20,990 bases of DNA from JANRKF01 sp964518725 (GTDB lineage: Bacteria > Pseudomonadota > Alphaproteobacteria > Rickettsiales > SXRF01), in assembly GCA_964518725.1 (NCBI GenBank), contig CAZFKP010000032.1, positions 1 through 20,990 on the forward strand, in the 5' to 3' direction. The translations under genes and the position numbers were made by a program. Positions 1 to 6,531 of this stretch are shown piece after piece (position 1 is the stretch's first letter; every line of letters starts with the position of its first letter). The notes below the pieces were generated by a model, which saw only the letters and a program-made list of their open reading frames with translations, was not told the origin of the DNA and did not search any database.

Positions 1-314
1 TAGGTGAACTGGATCACCGCCGTCATCGCCAGAAGCGGCAGTGCCGCGAACCTCGCGAGAAATCCAAGCACCAGGAGTACCGGGCACACAAGCTCAAAGA
101 ACGTGCCGGAAAGCGCAGCGAAATACGGTGGCAGCAACGGCACCTTATATTCGTCGGTAAAAAGCGCCACCGTCGTATCAAAATCCTCGATTTTGACCAG
201 GCCAGAAGTAAAAAACACCTTGGCGATCCAGAGGCGTATAATGAGCAGCAACAGTGGCTCCAACGCATGCGCGATGCGGGTAGCAAGCTGGTTCAAGCAT
301 GAAAATTTACACAT
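1..314 (-). CDS. DoxX-family membrane protein, 5' part only
   Basis: The reverse strand reads from an ATG at 314 straight off the left edge, giving 104 residues with no stop. A textbook AAGGAG lies six bases before the ATG. After a short N-terminal segment come hydrophobic stretches and the sequence WIAKVFFTSGLVKIEDF, then an EYKVPLLPPYFAAL segment and a hydrophobic stretch ending in LLAMTAVIQFT. This order (first helix with a W..R/K..F..G..K motif, a Y.VP.LPP loop, further helices) is typical of the DoxX family of small four-helix inner-membrane proteins, which are often linked to redox or stress functions. The C-terminal part lies outside the window. The exact subfamily and substrate cannot be read from the sequence. 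Confidence 0.8.
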   Translation of the reverse strand, partial: MCKFSCLNQLATRIAHALEPLLLLIIRLWIAKVFFTSGLVKIEDFDTTVALFTDEYKVPLLPPYFAALSGTFFELVCPVLLVLGFLARFAALPLLAMTAVIQFT

Positions 315-548
315 GGCGGCTCCTTAGAGTTGGATGGTTCTGACAATATATTCGCAGTCAGGTGTCCGCAGGTTACAACCACCTATCCCAATGATAAACA
401 GTAATAATATCCCTACCCCACCCCATAAAGCCTACACCCTGCCGGTGTATCTTTCTATCTGATTCTTCTGGCTAAAACACACAAAAATCCGTGAATCGTC
501 ATATAAACTTCACATGAGTTATCGCGCCAAATCGTCTATAGTAGCATC
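315..548. other. Divergent intergenic region
   Basis: This stretch separates the DoxX gene (-) from the membrane protein gene at 549 (+) and must hold both promoters. I see no ORF with a credible ribosome binding site. A small perfect hairpin (6-bp stem TACACC/GGTGTA, loop CTGCC, 433-449) is present, but it has no T-tract and no obvious role. Confidence 0.5.
537..542 (+). promoter_or_regulatory. Candidate -10 box of a leaderless promoter
   Basis: TATAGT lies seven bases before the ATG at 549, so transcription would be expected to start at or next to the start codon. No Shine-Dalgarno sequence precedes that ATG and no good -35 box is visible. The same arrangement recurs before the genes at 8223 and 19133. 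Confidence 0.4.
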
Positions 549-1499
549 ATGGAAAAGTCTGTAGAACCTTCAGATATTGCGGGAAAAACCGCTACCGAGA
601 CACCGGGTCAACCCTCCGGGCATGGTGCGCGCACACCCGGCCTCAAGTTGCTGGACGTGTTTATCTACCCGATCCTGACCAATTTCAGCGTGTTCGCTAT
701 TTCGGTGGTTGCGACGTACCTCACTTCCAAAGGTGGCATGCGTACTGCCGATGGCAGCCTCAGATATGGGAAAGCGGGCGAGTGGTTCCAGAACCGCGGC
801 ACATGGCTGGCCAATAAATTCAAAAGCGTCGGCATGAGCGACGCCCAGGCCGACATGTCAAAAATGGTGGCATTCTCTTTCATCGACGGTTCGATCATGG
901 CAATCCCGGTGAAATGGCTGGAGGATCGCCGCGAGCAAATTGGTCGCTGGATGGATGACCGGCTTGGCACCCGCCCGGAAGATGAATCCGTCTACGCCGC
1001 CGAACCGAAACAGACATGGCTCAGTGTGCTGGGCGGCCGCTTCCTCACCGCCTCGATTGTCGTGCCGACCGCCGTTGCGCTCGACAAAACCGGGCTGAAT
1101 GACACGCTGTTCAACAGTCCTGGGTTACGTGCCGGCGAGTGGCTAGCCAAGCAACCCACCGTCAAACGGATAGCGGGCGACCACGATGTGCGCGAGCTGT
1201 CACGCATCGGTTTCTTCGAGGCGTTTTATACCTCTGTCTGCACGCTGGGTCTGTATATTTCCAGCCGCGGCATCGCCCGGGTTTCGCATGAACGTAAAAA
1301 AGAGAAGGCCGAGGCGGAAGCCGCGCCATTGCCGATTGCCATCGACACTTCCGGTAGCAAACCTTCGGATATAGAGCCGGATAACAGAAAGCCGATGGCG
1401 CAGGACGTGCTGAAAAAACCGCGCATCAGCGAGACGGCAAGCTTCGCCCAGCGCTACGACCATGAAAGCACAAGCACCCACGCTGCAATGAGCGTGTAG
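549..1499 (+). CDS. Uncharacterised membrane protein, 316 aa
   Basis: I do not recognise this family. Residues 1-30 are polar and rich in Pro, Gly and Thr. A strong hydrophobic segment follows (about residues 33-58, from LKLLDVFIYPILTNFSVF on). Two weaker ones lie near residues 165-182 (LTASIVVPTAVAL) and 223-238 (FFEAFYTSVCTLGLYIS). Between the first and second hydrophobic segments is a soluble part with many charged residues (RYGKAGEWFQNRGTWLANKF; KWLEDRREQIGRWMDDRLG). The last 75 residues are highly charged and probably disordered. This suggests an inner-membrane protein with a cytoplasmic tail. Codon use and GC match the neighbouring core genes, so it is probably native. The start has no Shine-Dalgarno sequence but sits directly behind a TATAGT box. 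The gene stands alone between oppositely oriented units. Confidence 0.75.
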   Translation: MEKSVEPSDIAGKTATETPGQPSGHGARTPGLKLLDVFIYPILTNFSVFAISVVATYLTSKGGMRTADGSLRYGKAGEWFQNRGTWLANKFKSVGMSDAQADMSKMVAFSFIDGSIMAIPVKWLEDRREQIGRWMDDRLGTRPEDESVYAAEPKQTWLSVLGGRFLTASIVVPTAVALDKTGLNDTLFNSPGLRAGEWLAKQPTVKRIAGDHDVRELSRIGFFEAFYTSVCTLGLYISSRGIARVSHERKKEKAEAEAAPLPIAIDTSGSKPSDIEPDNRKPMAQDVLKKPRISETASFAQRYDHESTSTHAAMSV

Positions 1500-1522
1500 C
1501 CTGGCAACCTATCGGGAACAGG

Positions 1523-1553
1523 AAAAAGGATCAGGACTGGGAGTTCCTGTCCT
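1523..1553 (-). terminator. Rho-independent terminator ending the micro-ORF
   Basis: Read on the reverse strand, AGGA and CAGGA pair with TCCTG and TCCT (nine pairs with one bulged A) around the loop ACTCCCAG, and the 3' arm runs into TTTTT. The hairpin starts within the last codons of the micro-ORF. Confidence 0.7.
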
Positions 1554-1599
1554 CAAGATCCATGAAAATGATTTTCAGCACTTCGATAATATTCAGCAT
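1531..1599 (-). CDS. Micro-ORF, 22 codons, own RBS and terminator
   Basis: On the reverse strand an ATG at 1599 is preceded by GGAGG with an ideal six-base spacer, stronger than the site of most long genes in this window. The 22-residue product starts MLNIIEVLKIIF and ends in a charged tail (DRNSQS). The first 13 residues are an amphipathic or hydrophobic helix, the rest acidic to polar. The stop codon lies inside a terminator hairpin followed by five Ts. A short transcript with a strong RBS, a tiny hydrophobic peptide and an immediate terminator fits a small membrane-active peptide (such as a type I toxin) or a small regulatory RNA with a peptide. There is no attenuated gene downstream in the same direction, so a leader peptide is unlikely. 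The function is unknown. Confidence 0.5.
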   Translation of the reverse strand: MLNIIEVLKIIFMDLEDRNSQS

Positions 1600-1697
1600 A
1601 GATAACCTCCGGACTCTAAGAGGTAGCACAGGAGCGGTTAAGATAGCGTAAAGACGGCCGGTTTAGGCCAAATATACGGATTTCCCTTGCCCTGCTA

Positions 1698-1726
1698 TTG
1701 CAAATGATTCTTAGTTGCAGTATAAT
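1698..1726 (+). promoter_or_regulatory. Sigma-70-type promoter of the DUF2061 gene
   Basis: TTGCAA (1698-1703), a 17-base spacer, and a perfect TATAAT (1721-1726). The start would be near 1733, giving a short leader of about 13 bases with GGAGG before the ATG at 1746. This is the best promoter match in the window. Confidence 0.75.
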
Positions 1727-1745
1727 GAAGGCATCGGAGGAAATT

Positions 1746-1982
1746 ATGGCAACGCTTATTTTTAAACATGAAATACTGGCAAAAACCGCCACCTACTGCC
1801 TAATGCACTTCACGGTGGCGATCATCGTCGCCTACGCCCTTACGAGCGACTGGCGGATTGCGCTCTCCGTCGGCATCATCGAACCGCTGGTGCAGACGGT
1901 GTTTTTCAACATGCATGAGAGAGGGTGGAATAAAGCGCGGGCGGGGTATTATCGGAGGGTGATGGATGGGGGATTGGCATAA
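1746..1982 (+). CDS. DUF2061 family small membrane protein
   Basis: The product has 78 residues. The start is set at the ATG at 1746 because GGAGG lies five bases before it; an upstream in-frame ATG at 1698 falls inside the promoter. Two hydrophobic segments (about residues 15-32 and 38-53) are followed by NMHERGW. The pattern AKTATY, then the ALTSDW turn, then the HErxW motif is characteristic of the DUF2061 family of predicted inner-membrane proteins, whose biochemical role is unknown. It is short but complete for the family. It ends four bases before the stop of the convergent gene at 1987, and I see no terminator between them. Confidence 0.85.
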   Translation: MATLIFKHEILAKTATYCLMHFTVAIIVAYALTSDWRIALSVGIIEPLVQTVFFNMHERGWNKARAGYYRRVMDGGLA

Positions 1983-1986
1983 TGCG

Positions 1987-2622
1987 TCAATTTGCAATTA
2001 AATGCCCCGTGCTTTTTAAGACTTCATGAGCAATGTGCCTGACCGAGGCAAAATGAGGATAGGGAATAAATTTAGCTTCCTGATTACCTATAGTATATTG
2101 CCACCCCATAGACTTGCCGCTTCCTAAATCAGAATAGTATTTAGGTATCAAGTTATCTATATGCGCTCCACCGTCCTTATCGCGCATCATTACAATAAGC
2201 TTTTTGCGAGTAATCCCTATTTCATTCTGGCTTTGAAAATCAGATCCTCGTAGAATTAAAATTGGCTCTTCCCACCAGTCGCTGAAATCAAGCTGTTTCC
2301 ACCCTAGGAACGCATCATCTAATATAGGCATATAAGCCACACCGTCTGCATTTAACATCTTCATGCAAAGACGCGCTTCCGAAAGAACATTTCCTTGACT
2401 ATAGGGATGCGCTGGAGAGAAGAACTTTGTGTTGGATAAAAAACCCAATTGTGTGAGCAGTGATAAAGTTTTTCCTCTGTCATGCAAAAGAATATCGATA
2501 TGTGTAGCAAGTCTTTTCGCCTCACTTTTATCGCCTTCATCATAAGCTGCACTTGATTTTTTGACAAAATTCAACTGCTCCTTAAAAGATTCAATTAGCT
2601 CATCCTTTGAGCGGCGCGGCAT
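1987..2622 (-). CDS. Conserved hypothetical protein, AT-rich, behind thiC
   Basis: A 211-residue soluble protein with no signal peptide or membrane segment. The N-terminal half is helical and charged (RSKDELIESFKEQLNFVKK). The middle holds FSDWWEEPILILRG, and the C-terminal half carries MRDKDGGAHIDNLIPKYYSDL. The GGAHxD motif with a following Y.DL is one I associate with a widespread family of uncharacterised bacterial proteins, but I cannot name it. The ATG lies only three bases after the thiC stop (TGA TGT ATG), and the end of thiC supplies a G-rich RBS, so it is probably co-transcribed with thiC. Its base composition is clearly AT-richer than the genes on both sides, which suggests recent acquisition. 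No thiamine-related motif is visible, so the thiC link may be positional only. Confidence 0.75.
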   Translation of the reverse strand: MPRRSKDELIESFKEQLNFVKKSSAAYDEGDKSEAKRLATHIDILLHDRGKTLSLLTQLGFLSNTKFFSPAHPYSQGNVLSEARLCMKMLNADGVAYMPILDDAFLGWKQLDFSDWWEEPILILRGSDFQSQNEIGITRKKLIVMMRDKDGGAHIDNLIPKYYSDLGSGKSMGWQYTIGNQEAKFIPYPHFASVRHIAHEVLKSTGHLIAN

Positions 2623-2625
2623 ACA

Positions 2626-4506
2626 TCACCCCACCTTCTGGTAAATCTCCCCGCCCGCTTCCACGAATTCCTTGGCTTTTTCGGCCATGGCTTTTTCGAG
2701 CAACTCGTCATCGCGAGCGGCCTCTAGGCCGCGTGGCGATCCATCTTCCTTAAGTTGGATTGCCGCGTCGCCTTCGCTTCCTCGCAATGACGAGGAATAG
2801 GCGCGCACGTCTTGGGAGATTTTCATCGAGCAGAATTTGGGGCCGCACATACTGCAGAAATGGGCGACTTTCGCGCCGTCGGCGGGCAGGGTTTCGTCGT
2901 GGAAATCCTTCGCGGTTTCGGGGTCGAGCGCGAGGTTGAACTGGTCTTCCCAACGGAAATCAAAACGTGCATCCGACACGGCATCATCCCGGTGATGGGC
3001 GCTGGGATGGCCTTTGGCGAGGTCGGCAGCGTGGGCAGCGATTTTGTACGTAATCACGCCAACTTTCACATCGTCCCTATCCGGCAGGCCGAGATGTTCT
3101 TTCGGGGTAACATAACAAAGCATGGCGGTGCCGTACCAGCCGATCATGGCCGCGCCAATGCCACTGGTGATATGGTCGTAACCCGGTGCGATGTCGGTGG
3201 TGAGTGGCCCAAGCGTGTAAAACGGCGCTTCATGGCACAGTTCGAGCTGCTTATCCATATTTTCCTTGATGAGATGCATCGGCACGTGGCCGGGACCTTC
3301 CACCATCACCTGGCAATCATGCTCCCATGCGATCTTGGTAAGGTCGCCAAGGGTTTTGAGTTCGGAGAATTGCGCTTCGTCATTCGCATCGTGCTGGCTG
3401 CCGGGGCGCAGGCCATCGCCGAGCGAGAAGCTCACGTCATAAGCACGCATGATATCGCAGATGTCGTCGAAATTGGTGTAGAGGAAATTTTCCTTGTGGT
3501 GGCTCATGCACCATTTAGCGAGGATGGAGCCGCCGCGCGACACGATGCCGGTTTTGCGGTCGACCGTCATCGGGATGAAGGGCAGGCGCACACCCGCGTG
3601 AATCGTGAAATAATCCACACCCTGCTCGCACTGCTCAATGAGTGTGTCGCGGTAGATTTCATAGGTTAGTTCTTCCGCCACGCCGCCGACTTTTTCCAGC
3701 GCCTGGTAAATCGGCACGGTGCCGATGGGCACGGGGCTGTTGCGAATGATCCATTCGCGGATATTGTGGATGTTGCGGCCGGTGGAGAGATCCATCACGT
3801 TATCCGCGCCCCAGCGGATCGCCCACACCATTTTCTCGACTTCTTCAGCAACCGACGAGGTCACCGCCGAGTTGCCGATATTGGCGTTGATTTTCACTTT
3901 GAAATTGCGGCCGATAATCATCGGTTCGGTTTCCGGGTGGTTGATGTTGCAGGGGATGATGGCGCGGCCCGCCGCGATTTCCGCCCGCACAAATTCCGGG
4001 GTGATGAGATCAGGGATTTTCGCCCCGAAACCATCGCCGCGCTGGTAAGGTTTTTTCGGTGCAGCAGACGCCGTGGTGCGGCCTTCATTCTCACGGATAG
4101 CGATATATTCCATCTCCTTCGTGACGATGCCGGCACGCGCATAGGTGAGCTGTGTCACCGACTTGCCCGGCTTCGCACGCAATGGCGTTTTGTTCACATT
4201 CGGAAATTCCTCAACCGCCGCACCACGCGCAGCACCTTGCAGGCCGTTATCCTCGGGCTTCACTTCGCGGCCAGTATAGGATTCGACATCGCCACGCTCC
4301 AATATCCACTGCTCACGCAGCTTCGGAAGCCCCTTGTAAATATCAATCTTCGCCGACGCATCTGTATATGGCCCCGACGTATCATACACTGCCACCTGCC
4401 CTTTGTTATTGCTGAGGGTGATGGCACGCATCATTACGCCATCGACACTTACTTTGCGCGAGGCCGGAAGGGCACCAGTGGTTACTGAGAACAATTGTTT
4501 CGACAT
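2626..4506 (-). CDS. thiC: Phosphomethylpyrimidine synthase ThiC
   Basis: ThiC is the radical-SAM enzyme that turns aminoimidazole ribotide into HMP phosphate, the pyrimidine half of thiamine. The 626-residue product has the N-terminal domain (SGPYTD, GLPKLREQWI), the catalytic barrel (NFKVKINANIGNSA, DLSTGRNIHNIREWI, TIHAGV, SLGDGLRPGS, VEGPGHVPM, GPLTTDIAPGYDHI) and the C-terminal cluster motif CSMCGPKFC (C551, C554, C559) that binds the [4Fe-4S] cluster. The normal ending (EFVEAGGEIY) is present, but between VRAY and the terminal helix there is an insert of about 31 residues (571-601) encoded by a palindromic element, which leaves all catalytic motifs intact. The ATG has AAGGA eight bases upstream. 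I find no thiamine riboswitch in the leader, only a long hairpin. The gene follows the bactofilin gene and precedes an AT-rich unknown gene. Confidence 0.98.
   Translation of the reverse strand: MSKQLFSVTTGALPASRKVSVDGVMMRAITLSNNKGQVAVYDTSGPYTDASAKIDIYKGLPKLREQWILERGDVESYTGREVKPEDNGLQGAARGAAVEEFPNVNKTPLRAKPGKSVTQLTYARAGIVTKEMEYIAIRENEGRTTASAAPKKPYQRGDGFGAKIPDLITPEFVRAEIAAGRAIIPCNINHPETEPMIIGRNFKVKINANIGNSAVTSSVAEEVEKMVWAIRWGADNVMDLSTGRNIHNIREWIIRNSPVPIGTVPIYQALEKVGGVAEELTYEIYRDTLIEQCEQGVDYFTIHAGVRLPFIPMTVDRKTGIVSRGGSILAKWCMSHHKENFLYTNFDDICDIMRAYDVSFSLGDGLRPGSQHDANDEAQFSELKTLGDLTKIAWEHDCQVMVEGPGHVPMHLIKENMDKQLELCHEAPFYTLGPLTTDIAPGYDHITSGIGAAMIGWYGTAMLCYVTPKEHLGLPDRDDVKVGVITYKIAAHAADLAKGHPSAHHRDDAVSDARFDFRWEDQFNLALDPETAKDFHDETLPADGAKVAHFCSMCGPKFCSMKISQDVRAYSSSLRGSEGDAAIQLKEDGSPRGLEAARDDELLEKAMAEKAKEFVEAGGEIYQKVG
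2704..2794 (-). repeat. Palindromic element inserted in frame in thiC
   Basis: The 91-bp segment begins CTCGTCATCGCGAG and ends CTCGCAATGACGAG, which pair as inverted repeats at 13 of 14 positions. A second inner pair, CGTGGCGATCCA (2732-2743) against TGGATTGCCGCG (2756-2767), matches at 10 of 12 with both differences compatible with G-U pairing. The loop is about 12 bases, and an extra perfect hairpin GCGGCC-TCTA-GGCCGC (2717-2732) sits in one arm. In the thiC frame it reads through without stops as SSSLRGSEGDAAIQ... to ...AARDDE. The outer arm, with CGTCATTGCGAGG followed by GCGGCAATCC, resembles a palindromic repeat I recall from several bacterial genomes. The in-frame placement resembles Rickettsia palindromic elements. 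Confidence 0.8.
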
Positions 4507-4529
4507 GATGTATCCTTATATGAAAGAAA

Positions 4530-4565
4530 ATCCCCGCCCGTTTTTTATACAAAAACGACGGGGAT
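4530..4565 (-). promoter_or_regulatory. Long hairpin in the thiC leader
   Basis: ATCCCCG (4530-4536) pairs with CGGGGAT (4559-4565), and after a small internal loop CGTTTTT (4539-4545) pairs with AAAAACG (4551-4557), giving 14 base pairs around a five-base loop. In the thiC transcript it ends 23 bases before the ATG and is followed by TTTCTTTC, so it could act as a weak attenuator or shield the leader. The 124 bases between the bactofilin stop and the thiC start hold no CUGAGA or other conserved TPP-riboswitch block. A run of eight Gs (4613-4620) lies upstream. Confidence 0.45.
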
Positions 4566-4630
4566 CATAATCAGTTATGCAAGCAAGCAGCGCGCCCCGT
4601 GCCATTCTTGGCGGGGGGGGAACTTTAATG

Positions 4631-5329
4631 CTATGCTGCAGCTTTCTGTAATGCTTTTGGCAGACTGCTCTGCGAAGACGATGCAGCAGACGCTTTGATT
4701 TGGCCGGAAAGCTCGCCGCCGCGCTCGATTTCAATTTCGCCATAGGTCACGTTGCCACGCACCTTGCCCGATGCATAAATCACCAGGCGGCCGGTAACGA
4801 TCAGGTCGCCTTCAAACAGGCCGCTGATCTGTGCTTCAACTACATTGGCCGAGCCTTTAAACGAGCCGCATTCAGCGAGTTCAATCGTGTTGACATCGCT
4901 GATGGTGGCCTCCACTTTGCCTTCCACCACGAGGCGGTCGCAGGTGGTGATTTCCCCCTTGAGGAGAATATCGTTGCCGACGGTGAGAATGCGGTTGCCG
5001 GGTTTGGATATAGATTGCGAAGCATGCGACGAAGAAAGGGGATTCAAAGAGCTGGTCATAGGTTTACCTTCTGCTGGACGGGTGATGGGATTGGATACAG
5101 GGGTGGCAGTCACGGAAGATGCCGGACGGTAGCTAGAAACAGACGCAACCGGTACAGGCGCAGCAGGACGGGTAATCGGCTGCACCGACGCTGTGCTTGG
5201 GGCAACAACAGATGACTGCGTATTAGCCGCAACGGGAGTATCTTCCGAGGCGGGCTGAACAACACTGAAAGATTCGTTCTCTTCGGTGAATTCGTTGTCA
5301 AAAAGGCTTTCTTCTTTACGGCGGAACAT
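4631..5329 (-). CDS. Bactofilin family polymer-forming protein
   Basis: The product has 232 residues. The start is set at MFRRKEE (ATG at 5329) because GAGGAG stands seven bases upstream; a longer reading from 5377 lacks this and adds 16 unlikely residues. Residues 1-105 are Ser/Pro/Thr/Val-rich and disordered, with repeated ITRPA segments (PITRPAAPVP, PITRPAEGKP). The bactofilin domain (about 115-210) shows the right-handed beta-helix repeats typical of the family: GNDILLKGEITTCDRLVVEG, then SANVVEAQISGLFEGDLIV and YASGKVRGNVTYGEIEIERG, ending in GELSGQI. Bactofilins form nucleotide-free cytoskeletal filaments at the inner membrane that organise cell shape, stalks or cell-wall enzymes. No M23 peptidase partner, frequent elsewhere, is adjacent. 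The gene precedes thiC with no clear terminator between them. Confidence 0.92.
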   Translation of the reverse strand: MFRRKEESLFDNEFTEENESFSVVQPASEDTPVAANTQSSVVAPSTASVQPITRPAAPVPVASVSSYRPASSVTATPVSNPITRPAEGKPMTSSLNPLSSSHASQSISKPGNRILTVGNDILLKGEITTCDRLVVEGKVEATISDVNTIELAECGSFKGSANVVEAQISGLFEGDLIVTGRLVIYASGKVRGNVTYGEIEIERGGELSGQIKASAASSSQSSLPKALQKAAA

Positions 5330-5466
5330 GGTTCTCTCCTCATCTGCTATCGTTTTTTCTGAAATGGGGCGGCGCAAAATATCACTGCACTGACCTGTTC
5401 ACCCTAGTGCAAAGCCCCCCCTGGTGCCAGCGAATTTTTAAAAAAAGTGAGCTCTAAATTAAGCCA

Positions 5467-6531
5467 CTATTTTAGCCGCTTTTTCTTGTAAAAAACCTGT
5501 CGGGCAAAGAGTGAAAAAAGTGGATTGGTGATGCCGAAATCGATCAGGCGGTTGGGGGTGTGCTCGTAGATATAGCGCAAGGCAAGCTTGGCATAAAAAC
5601 GCGGATAGATTTTATGCAGCAATTCCGCCGGATGCGGCGCACCGTGGAGCACGTGTTCCGCCAGCGTTTTTCCGAGTATTTTTCCATAGCGCAGCGCCGT
5701 ATGGATGCCGCCGGCAGTCAGCGGCGAAACAATCCCCGCCGCATCGCCAAGCAGGATCACCCGTTCGTCAGCAAAAGGCTTCACCAGCCCACCACAGGGG
5801 ATAAGCCCGCCCCGCCTCGCCGCAACGGTTGCCACCGAAAAATCAAAAACACCCCGCATCCGCCCGACGAACGCGTCAATATCCGGCTTGCGCGGCATAC
5901 GCTGTGCAAGCCCCACCTGCGCCACCCCGACGCCGGGAATCACCCAACCAAGGTAACCATGGGCAAGCGTCTGGTCGAGAAAACAATAAAACGCATTATT
6001 ATCGTGCAACGGCAGGCCAGTATATTCCACCTCGGCGCCAAGCAGAAATTCGGTGTTTTTACCTAATTGGTAGTCATTTGCCACTTTGGAGCGTGGTCCA
6101 TCAGCACCAATCAAGAAATCCGCGGCGTAATTCCCGCCATTGATGACGACTTTGTTGCCAACAATCTGGCTGTGCTCATATGCCGTGTCATACACGATGT
6201 TAGCACCCGCTGCGATTGCTTCCGCAGCAAGGAATTGCATCAGCTTTGGCGTATCGGTGGTCAGGAAAAAATAATCTGACGAAACAAGATCCGCATGCTG
6301 TAAATTCGGCGAAAACAGGCGGATATTCGTCACTTTGCGGGTGAGTTCATCGGGAATATCAAATTCGTCGGCGCATTCCTTGACGATGATGCCGGTGGTA
6401 TGCATTCCGACACCGGCGGCATTTTTGCGTTCCAGCACCGTTACCGGCACACCGCGCTCGGCTAGCGCCCGCGCGCAGGCAAACCCCGCAAACCCGCCTC
6501 CTGCAATGAGAATATGCATCCGTCCCGTCAT
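5467..6531 (-). CDS. FAD-dependent oxidoreductase, geranylgeranyl reductase-like
   Basis: The 354-residue flavoprotein begins with the dinucleotide fold IAGGGFAGFACARAL (GxGxxG at residues 11-16) and ERK (E34) for ribose binding. The second FAD motif, VILLGDAAGIVSPLTAGGI, is the GD motif of the PHBH/geranylgeranyl-reductase group. The middle region (FLIGADGPRSKVA) is the conserved DG motif. The substrate may be an isoprenoid, a quinone precursor or a lipid; the sequence does not decide this. The C-terminus is basic (YKKKRLK) and preceded by hydrophobic residues, suggesting membrane association. Its ATG overlaps the mutY stop in ATGA, so translation is probably coupled. An internal ATG (MHILIAGG, at 6519) is an alternative start and would fit the usual distance to the FAD motif better. 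Confidence 0.85.
   Translation of the reverse strand: MTGRMHILIAGGGFAGFACARALAERGVPVTVLERKNAAGVGMHTTGIIVKECADEFDIPDELTRKVTNIRLFSPNLQHADLVSSDYFFLTTDTPKLMQFLAAEAIAAGANIVYDTAYEHSQIVGNKVVINGGNYAADFLIGADGPRSKVANDYQLGKNTEFLLGAEVEYTGLPLHDNNAFYCFLDQTLAHGYLGWVIPGVGVAQVGLAQRMPRKPDIDAFVGRMRGVFDFSVATVAARRGGLIPCGGLVKPFADERVILLGDAAGIVSPLTAGGIHTALRYGKILGKTLAEHVLHGAPHPAELLHKIYPRFYAKLALRYIYEHTPNRLIDFGITNPLFSLFARQVFYKKKRLK

Noticed and set aside
433..449. Hairpin with 6-bp stem as terminator
   Set aside because: No T-tract on either side and no gene ends here.
2812..3669. Long open frame of 285 codons on the plus strand
   Set aside because: It lies fully antisense to thiC, whose motifs are unambiguous; the plus-strand reading has no recognisable domain and no RBS. 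The same holds for the plus-strand frame at 3766-4488.
4613..4620. Run of eight Gs as a phase-variable tract
   Set aside because: It lies between genes, outside any promoter I can define, and there is no evidence of length variation.
4507..4630. TPP riboswitch before thiC
   Set aside because: Expected from the gene, but neither the CUGAGA block nor the conserved downstream block is visible; a covariance search is needed to be sure.
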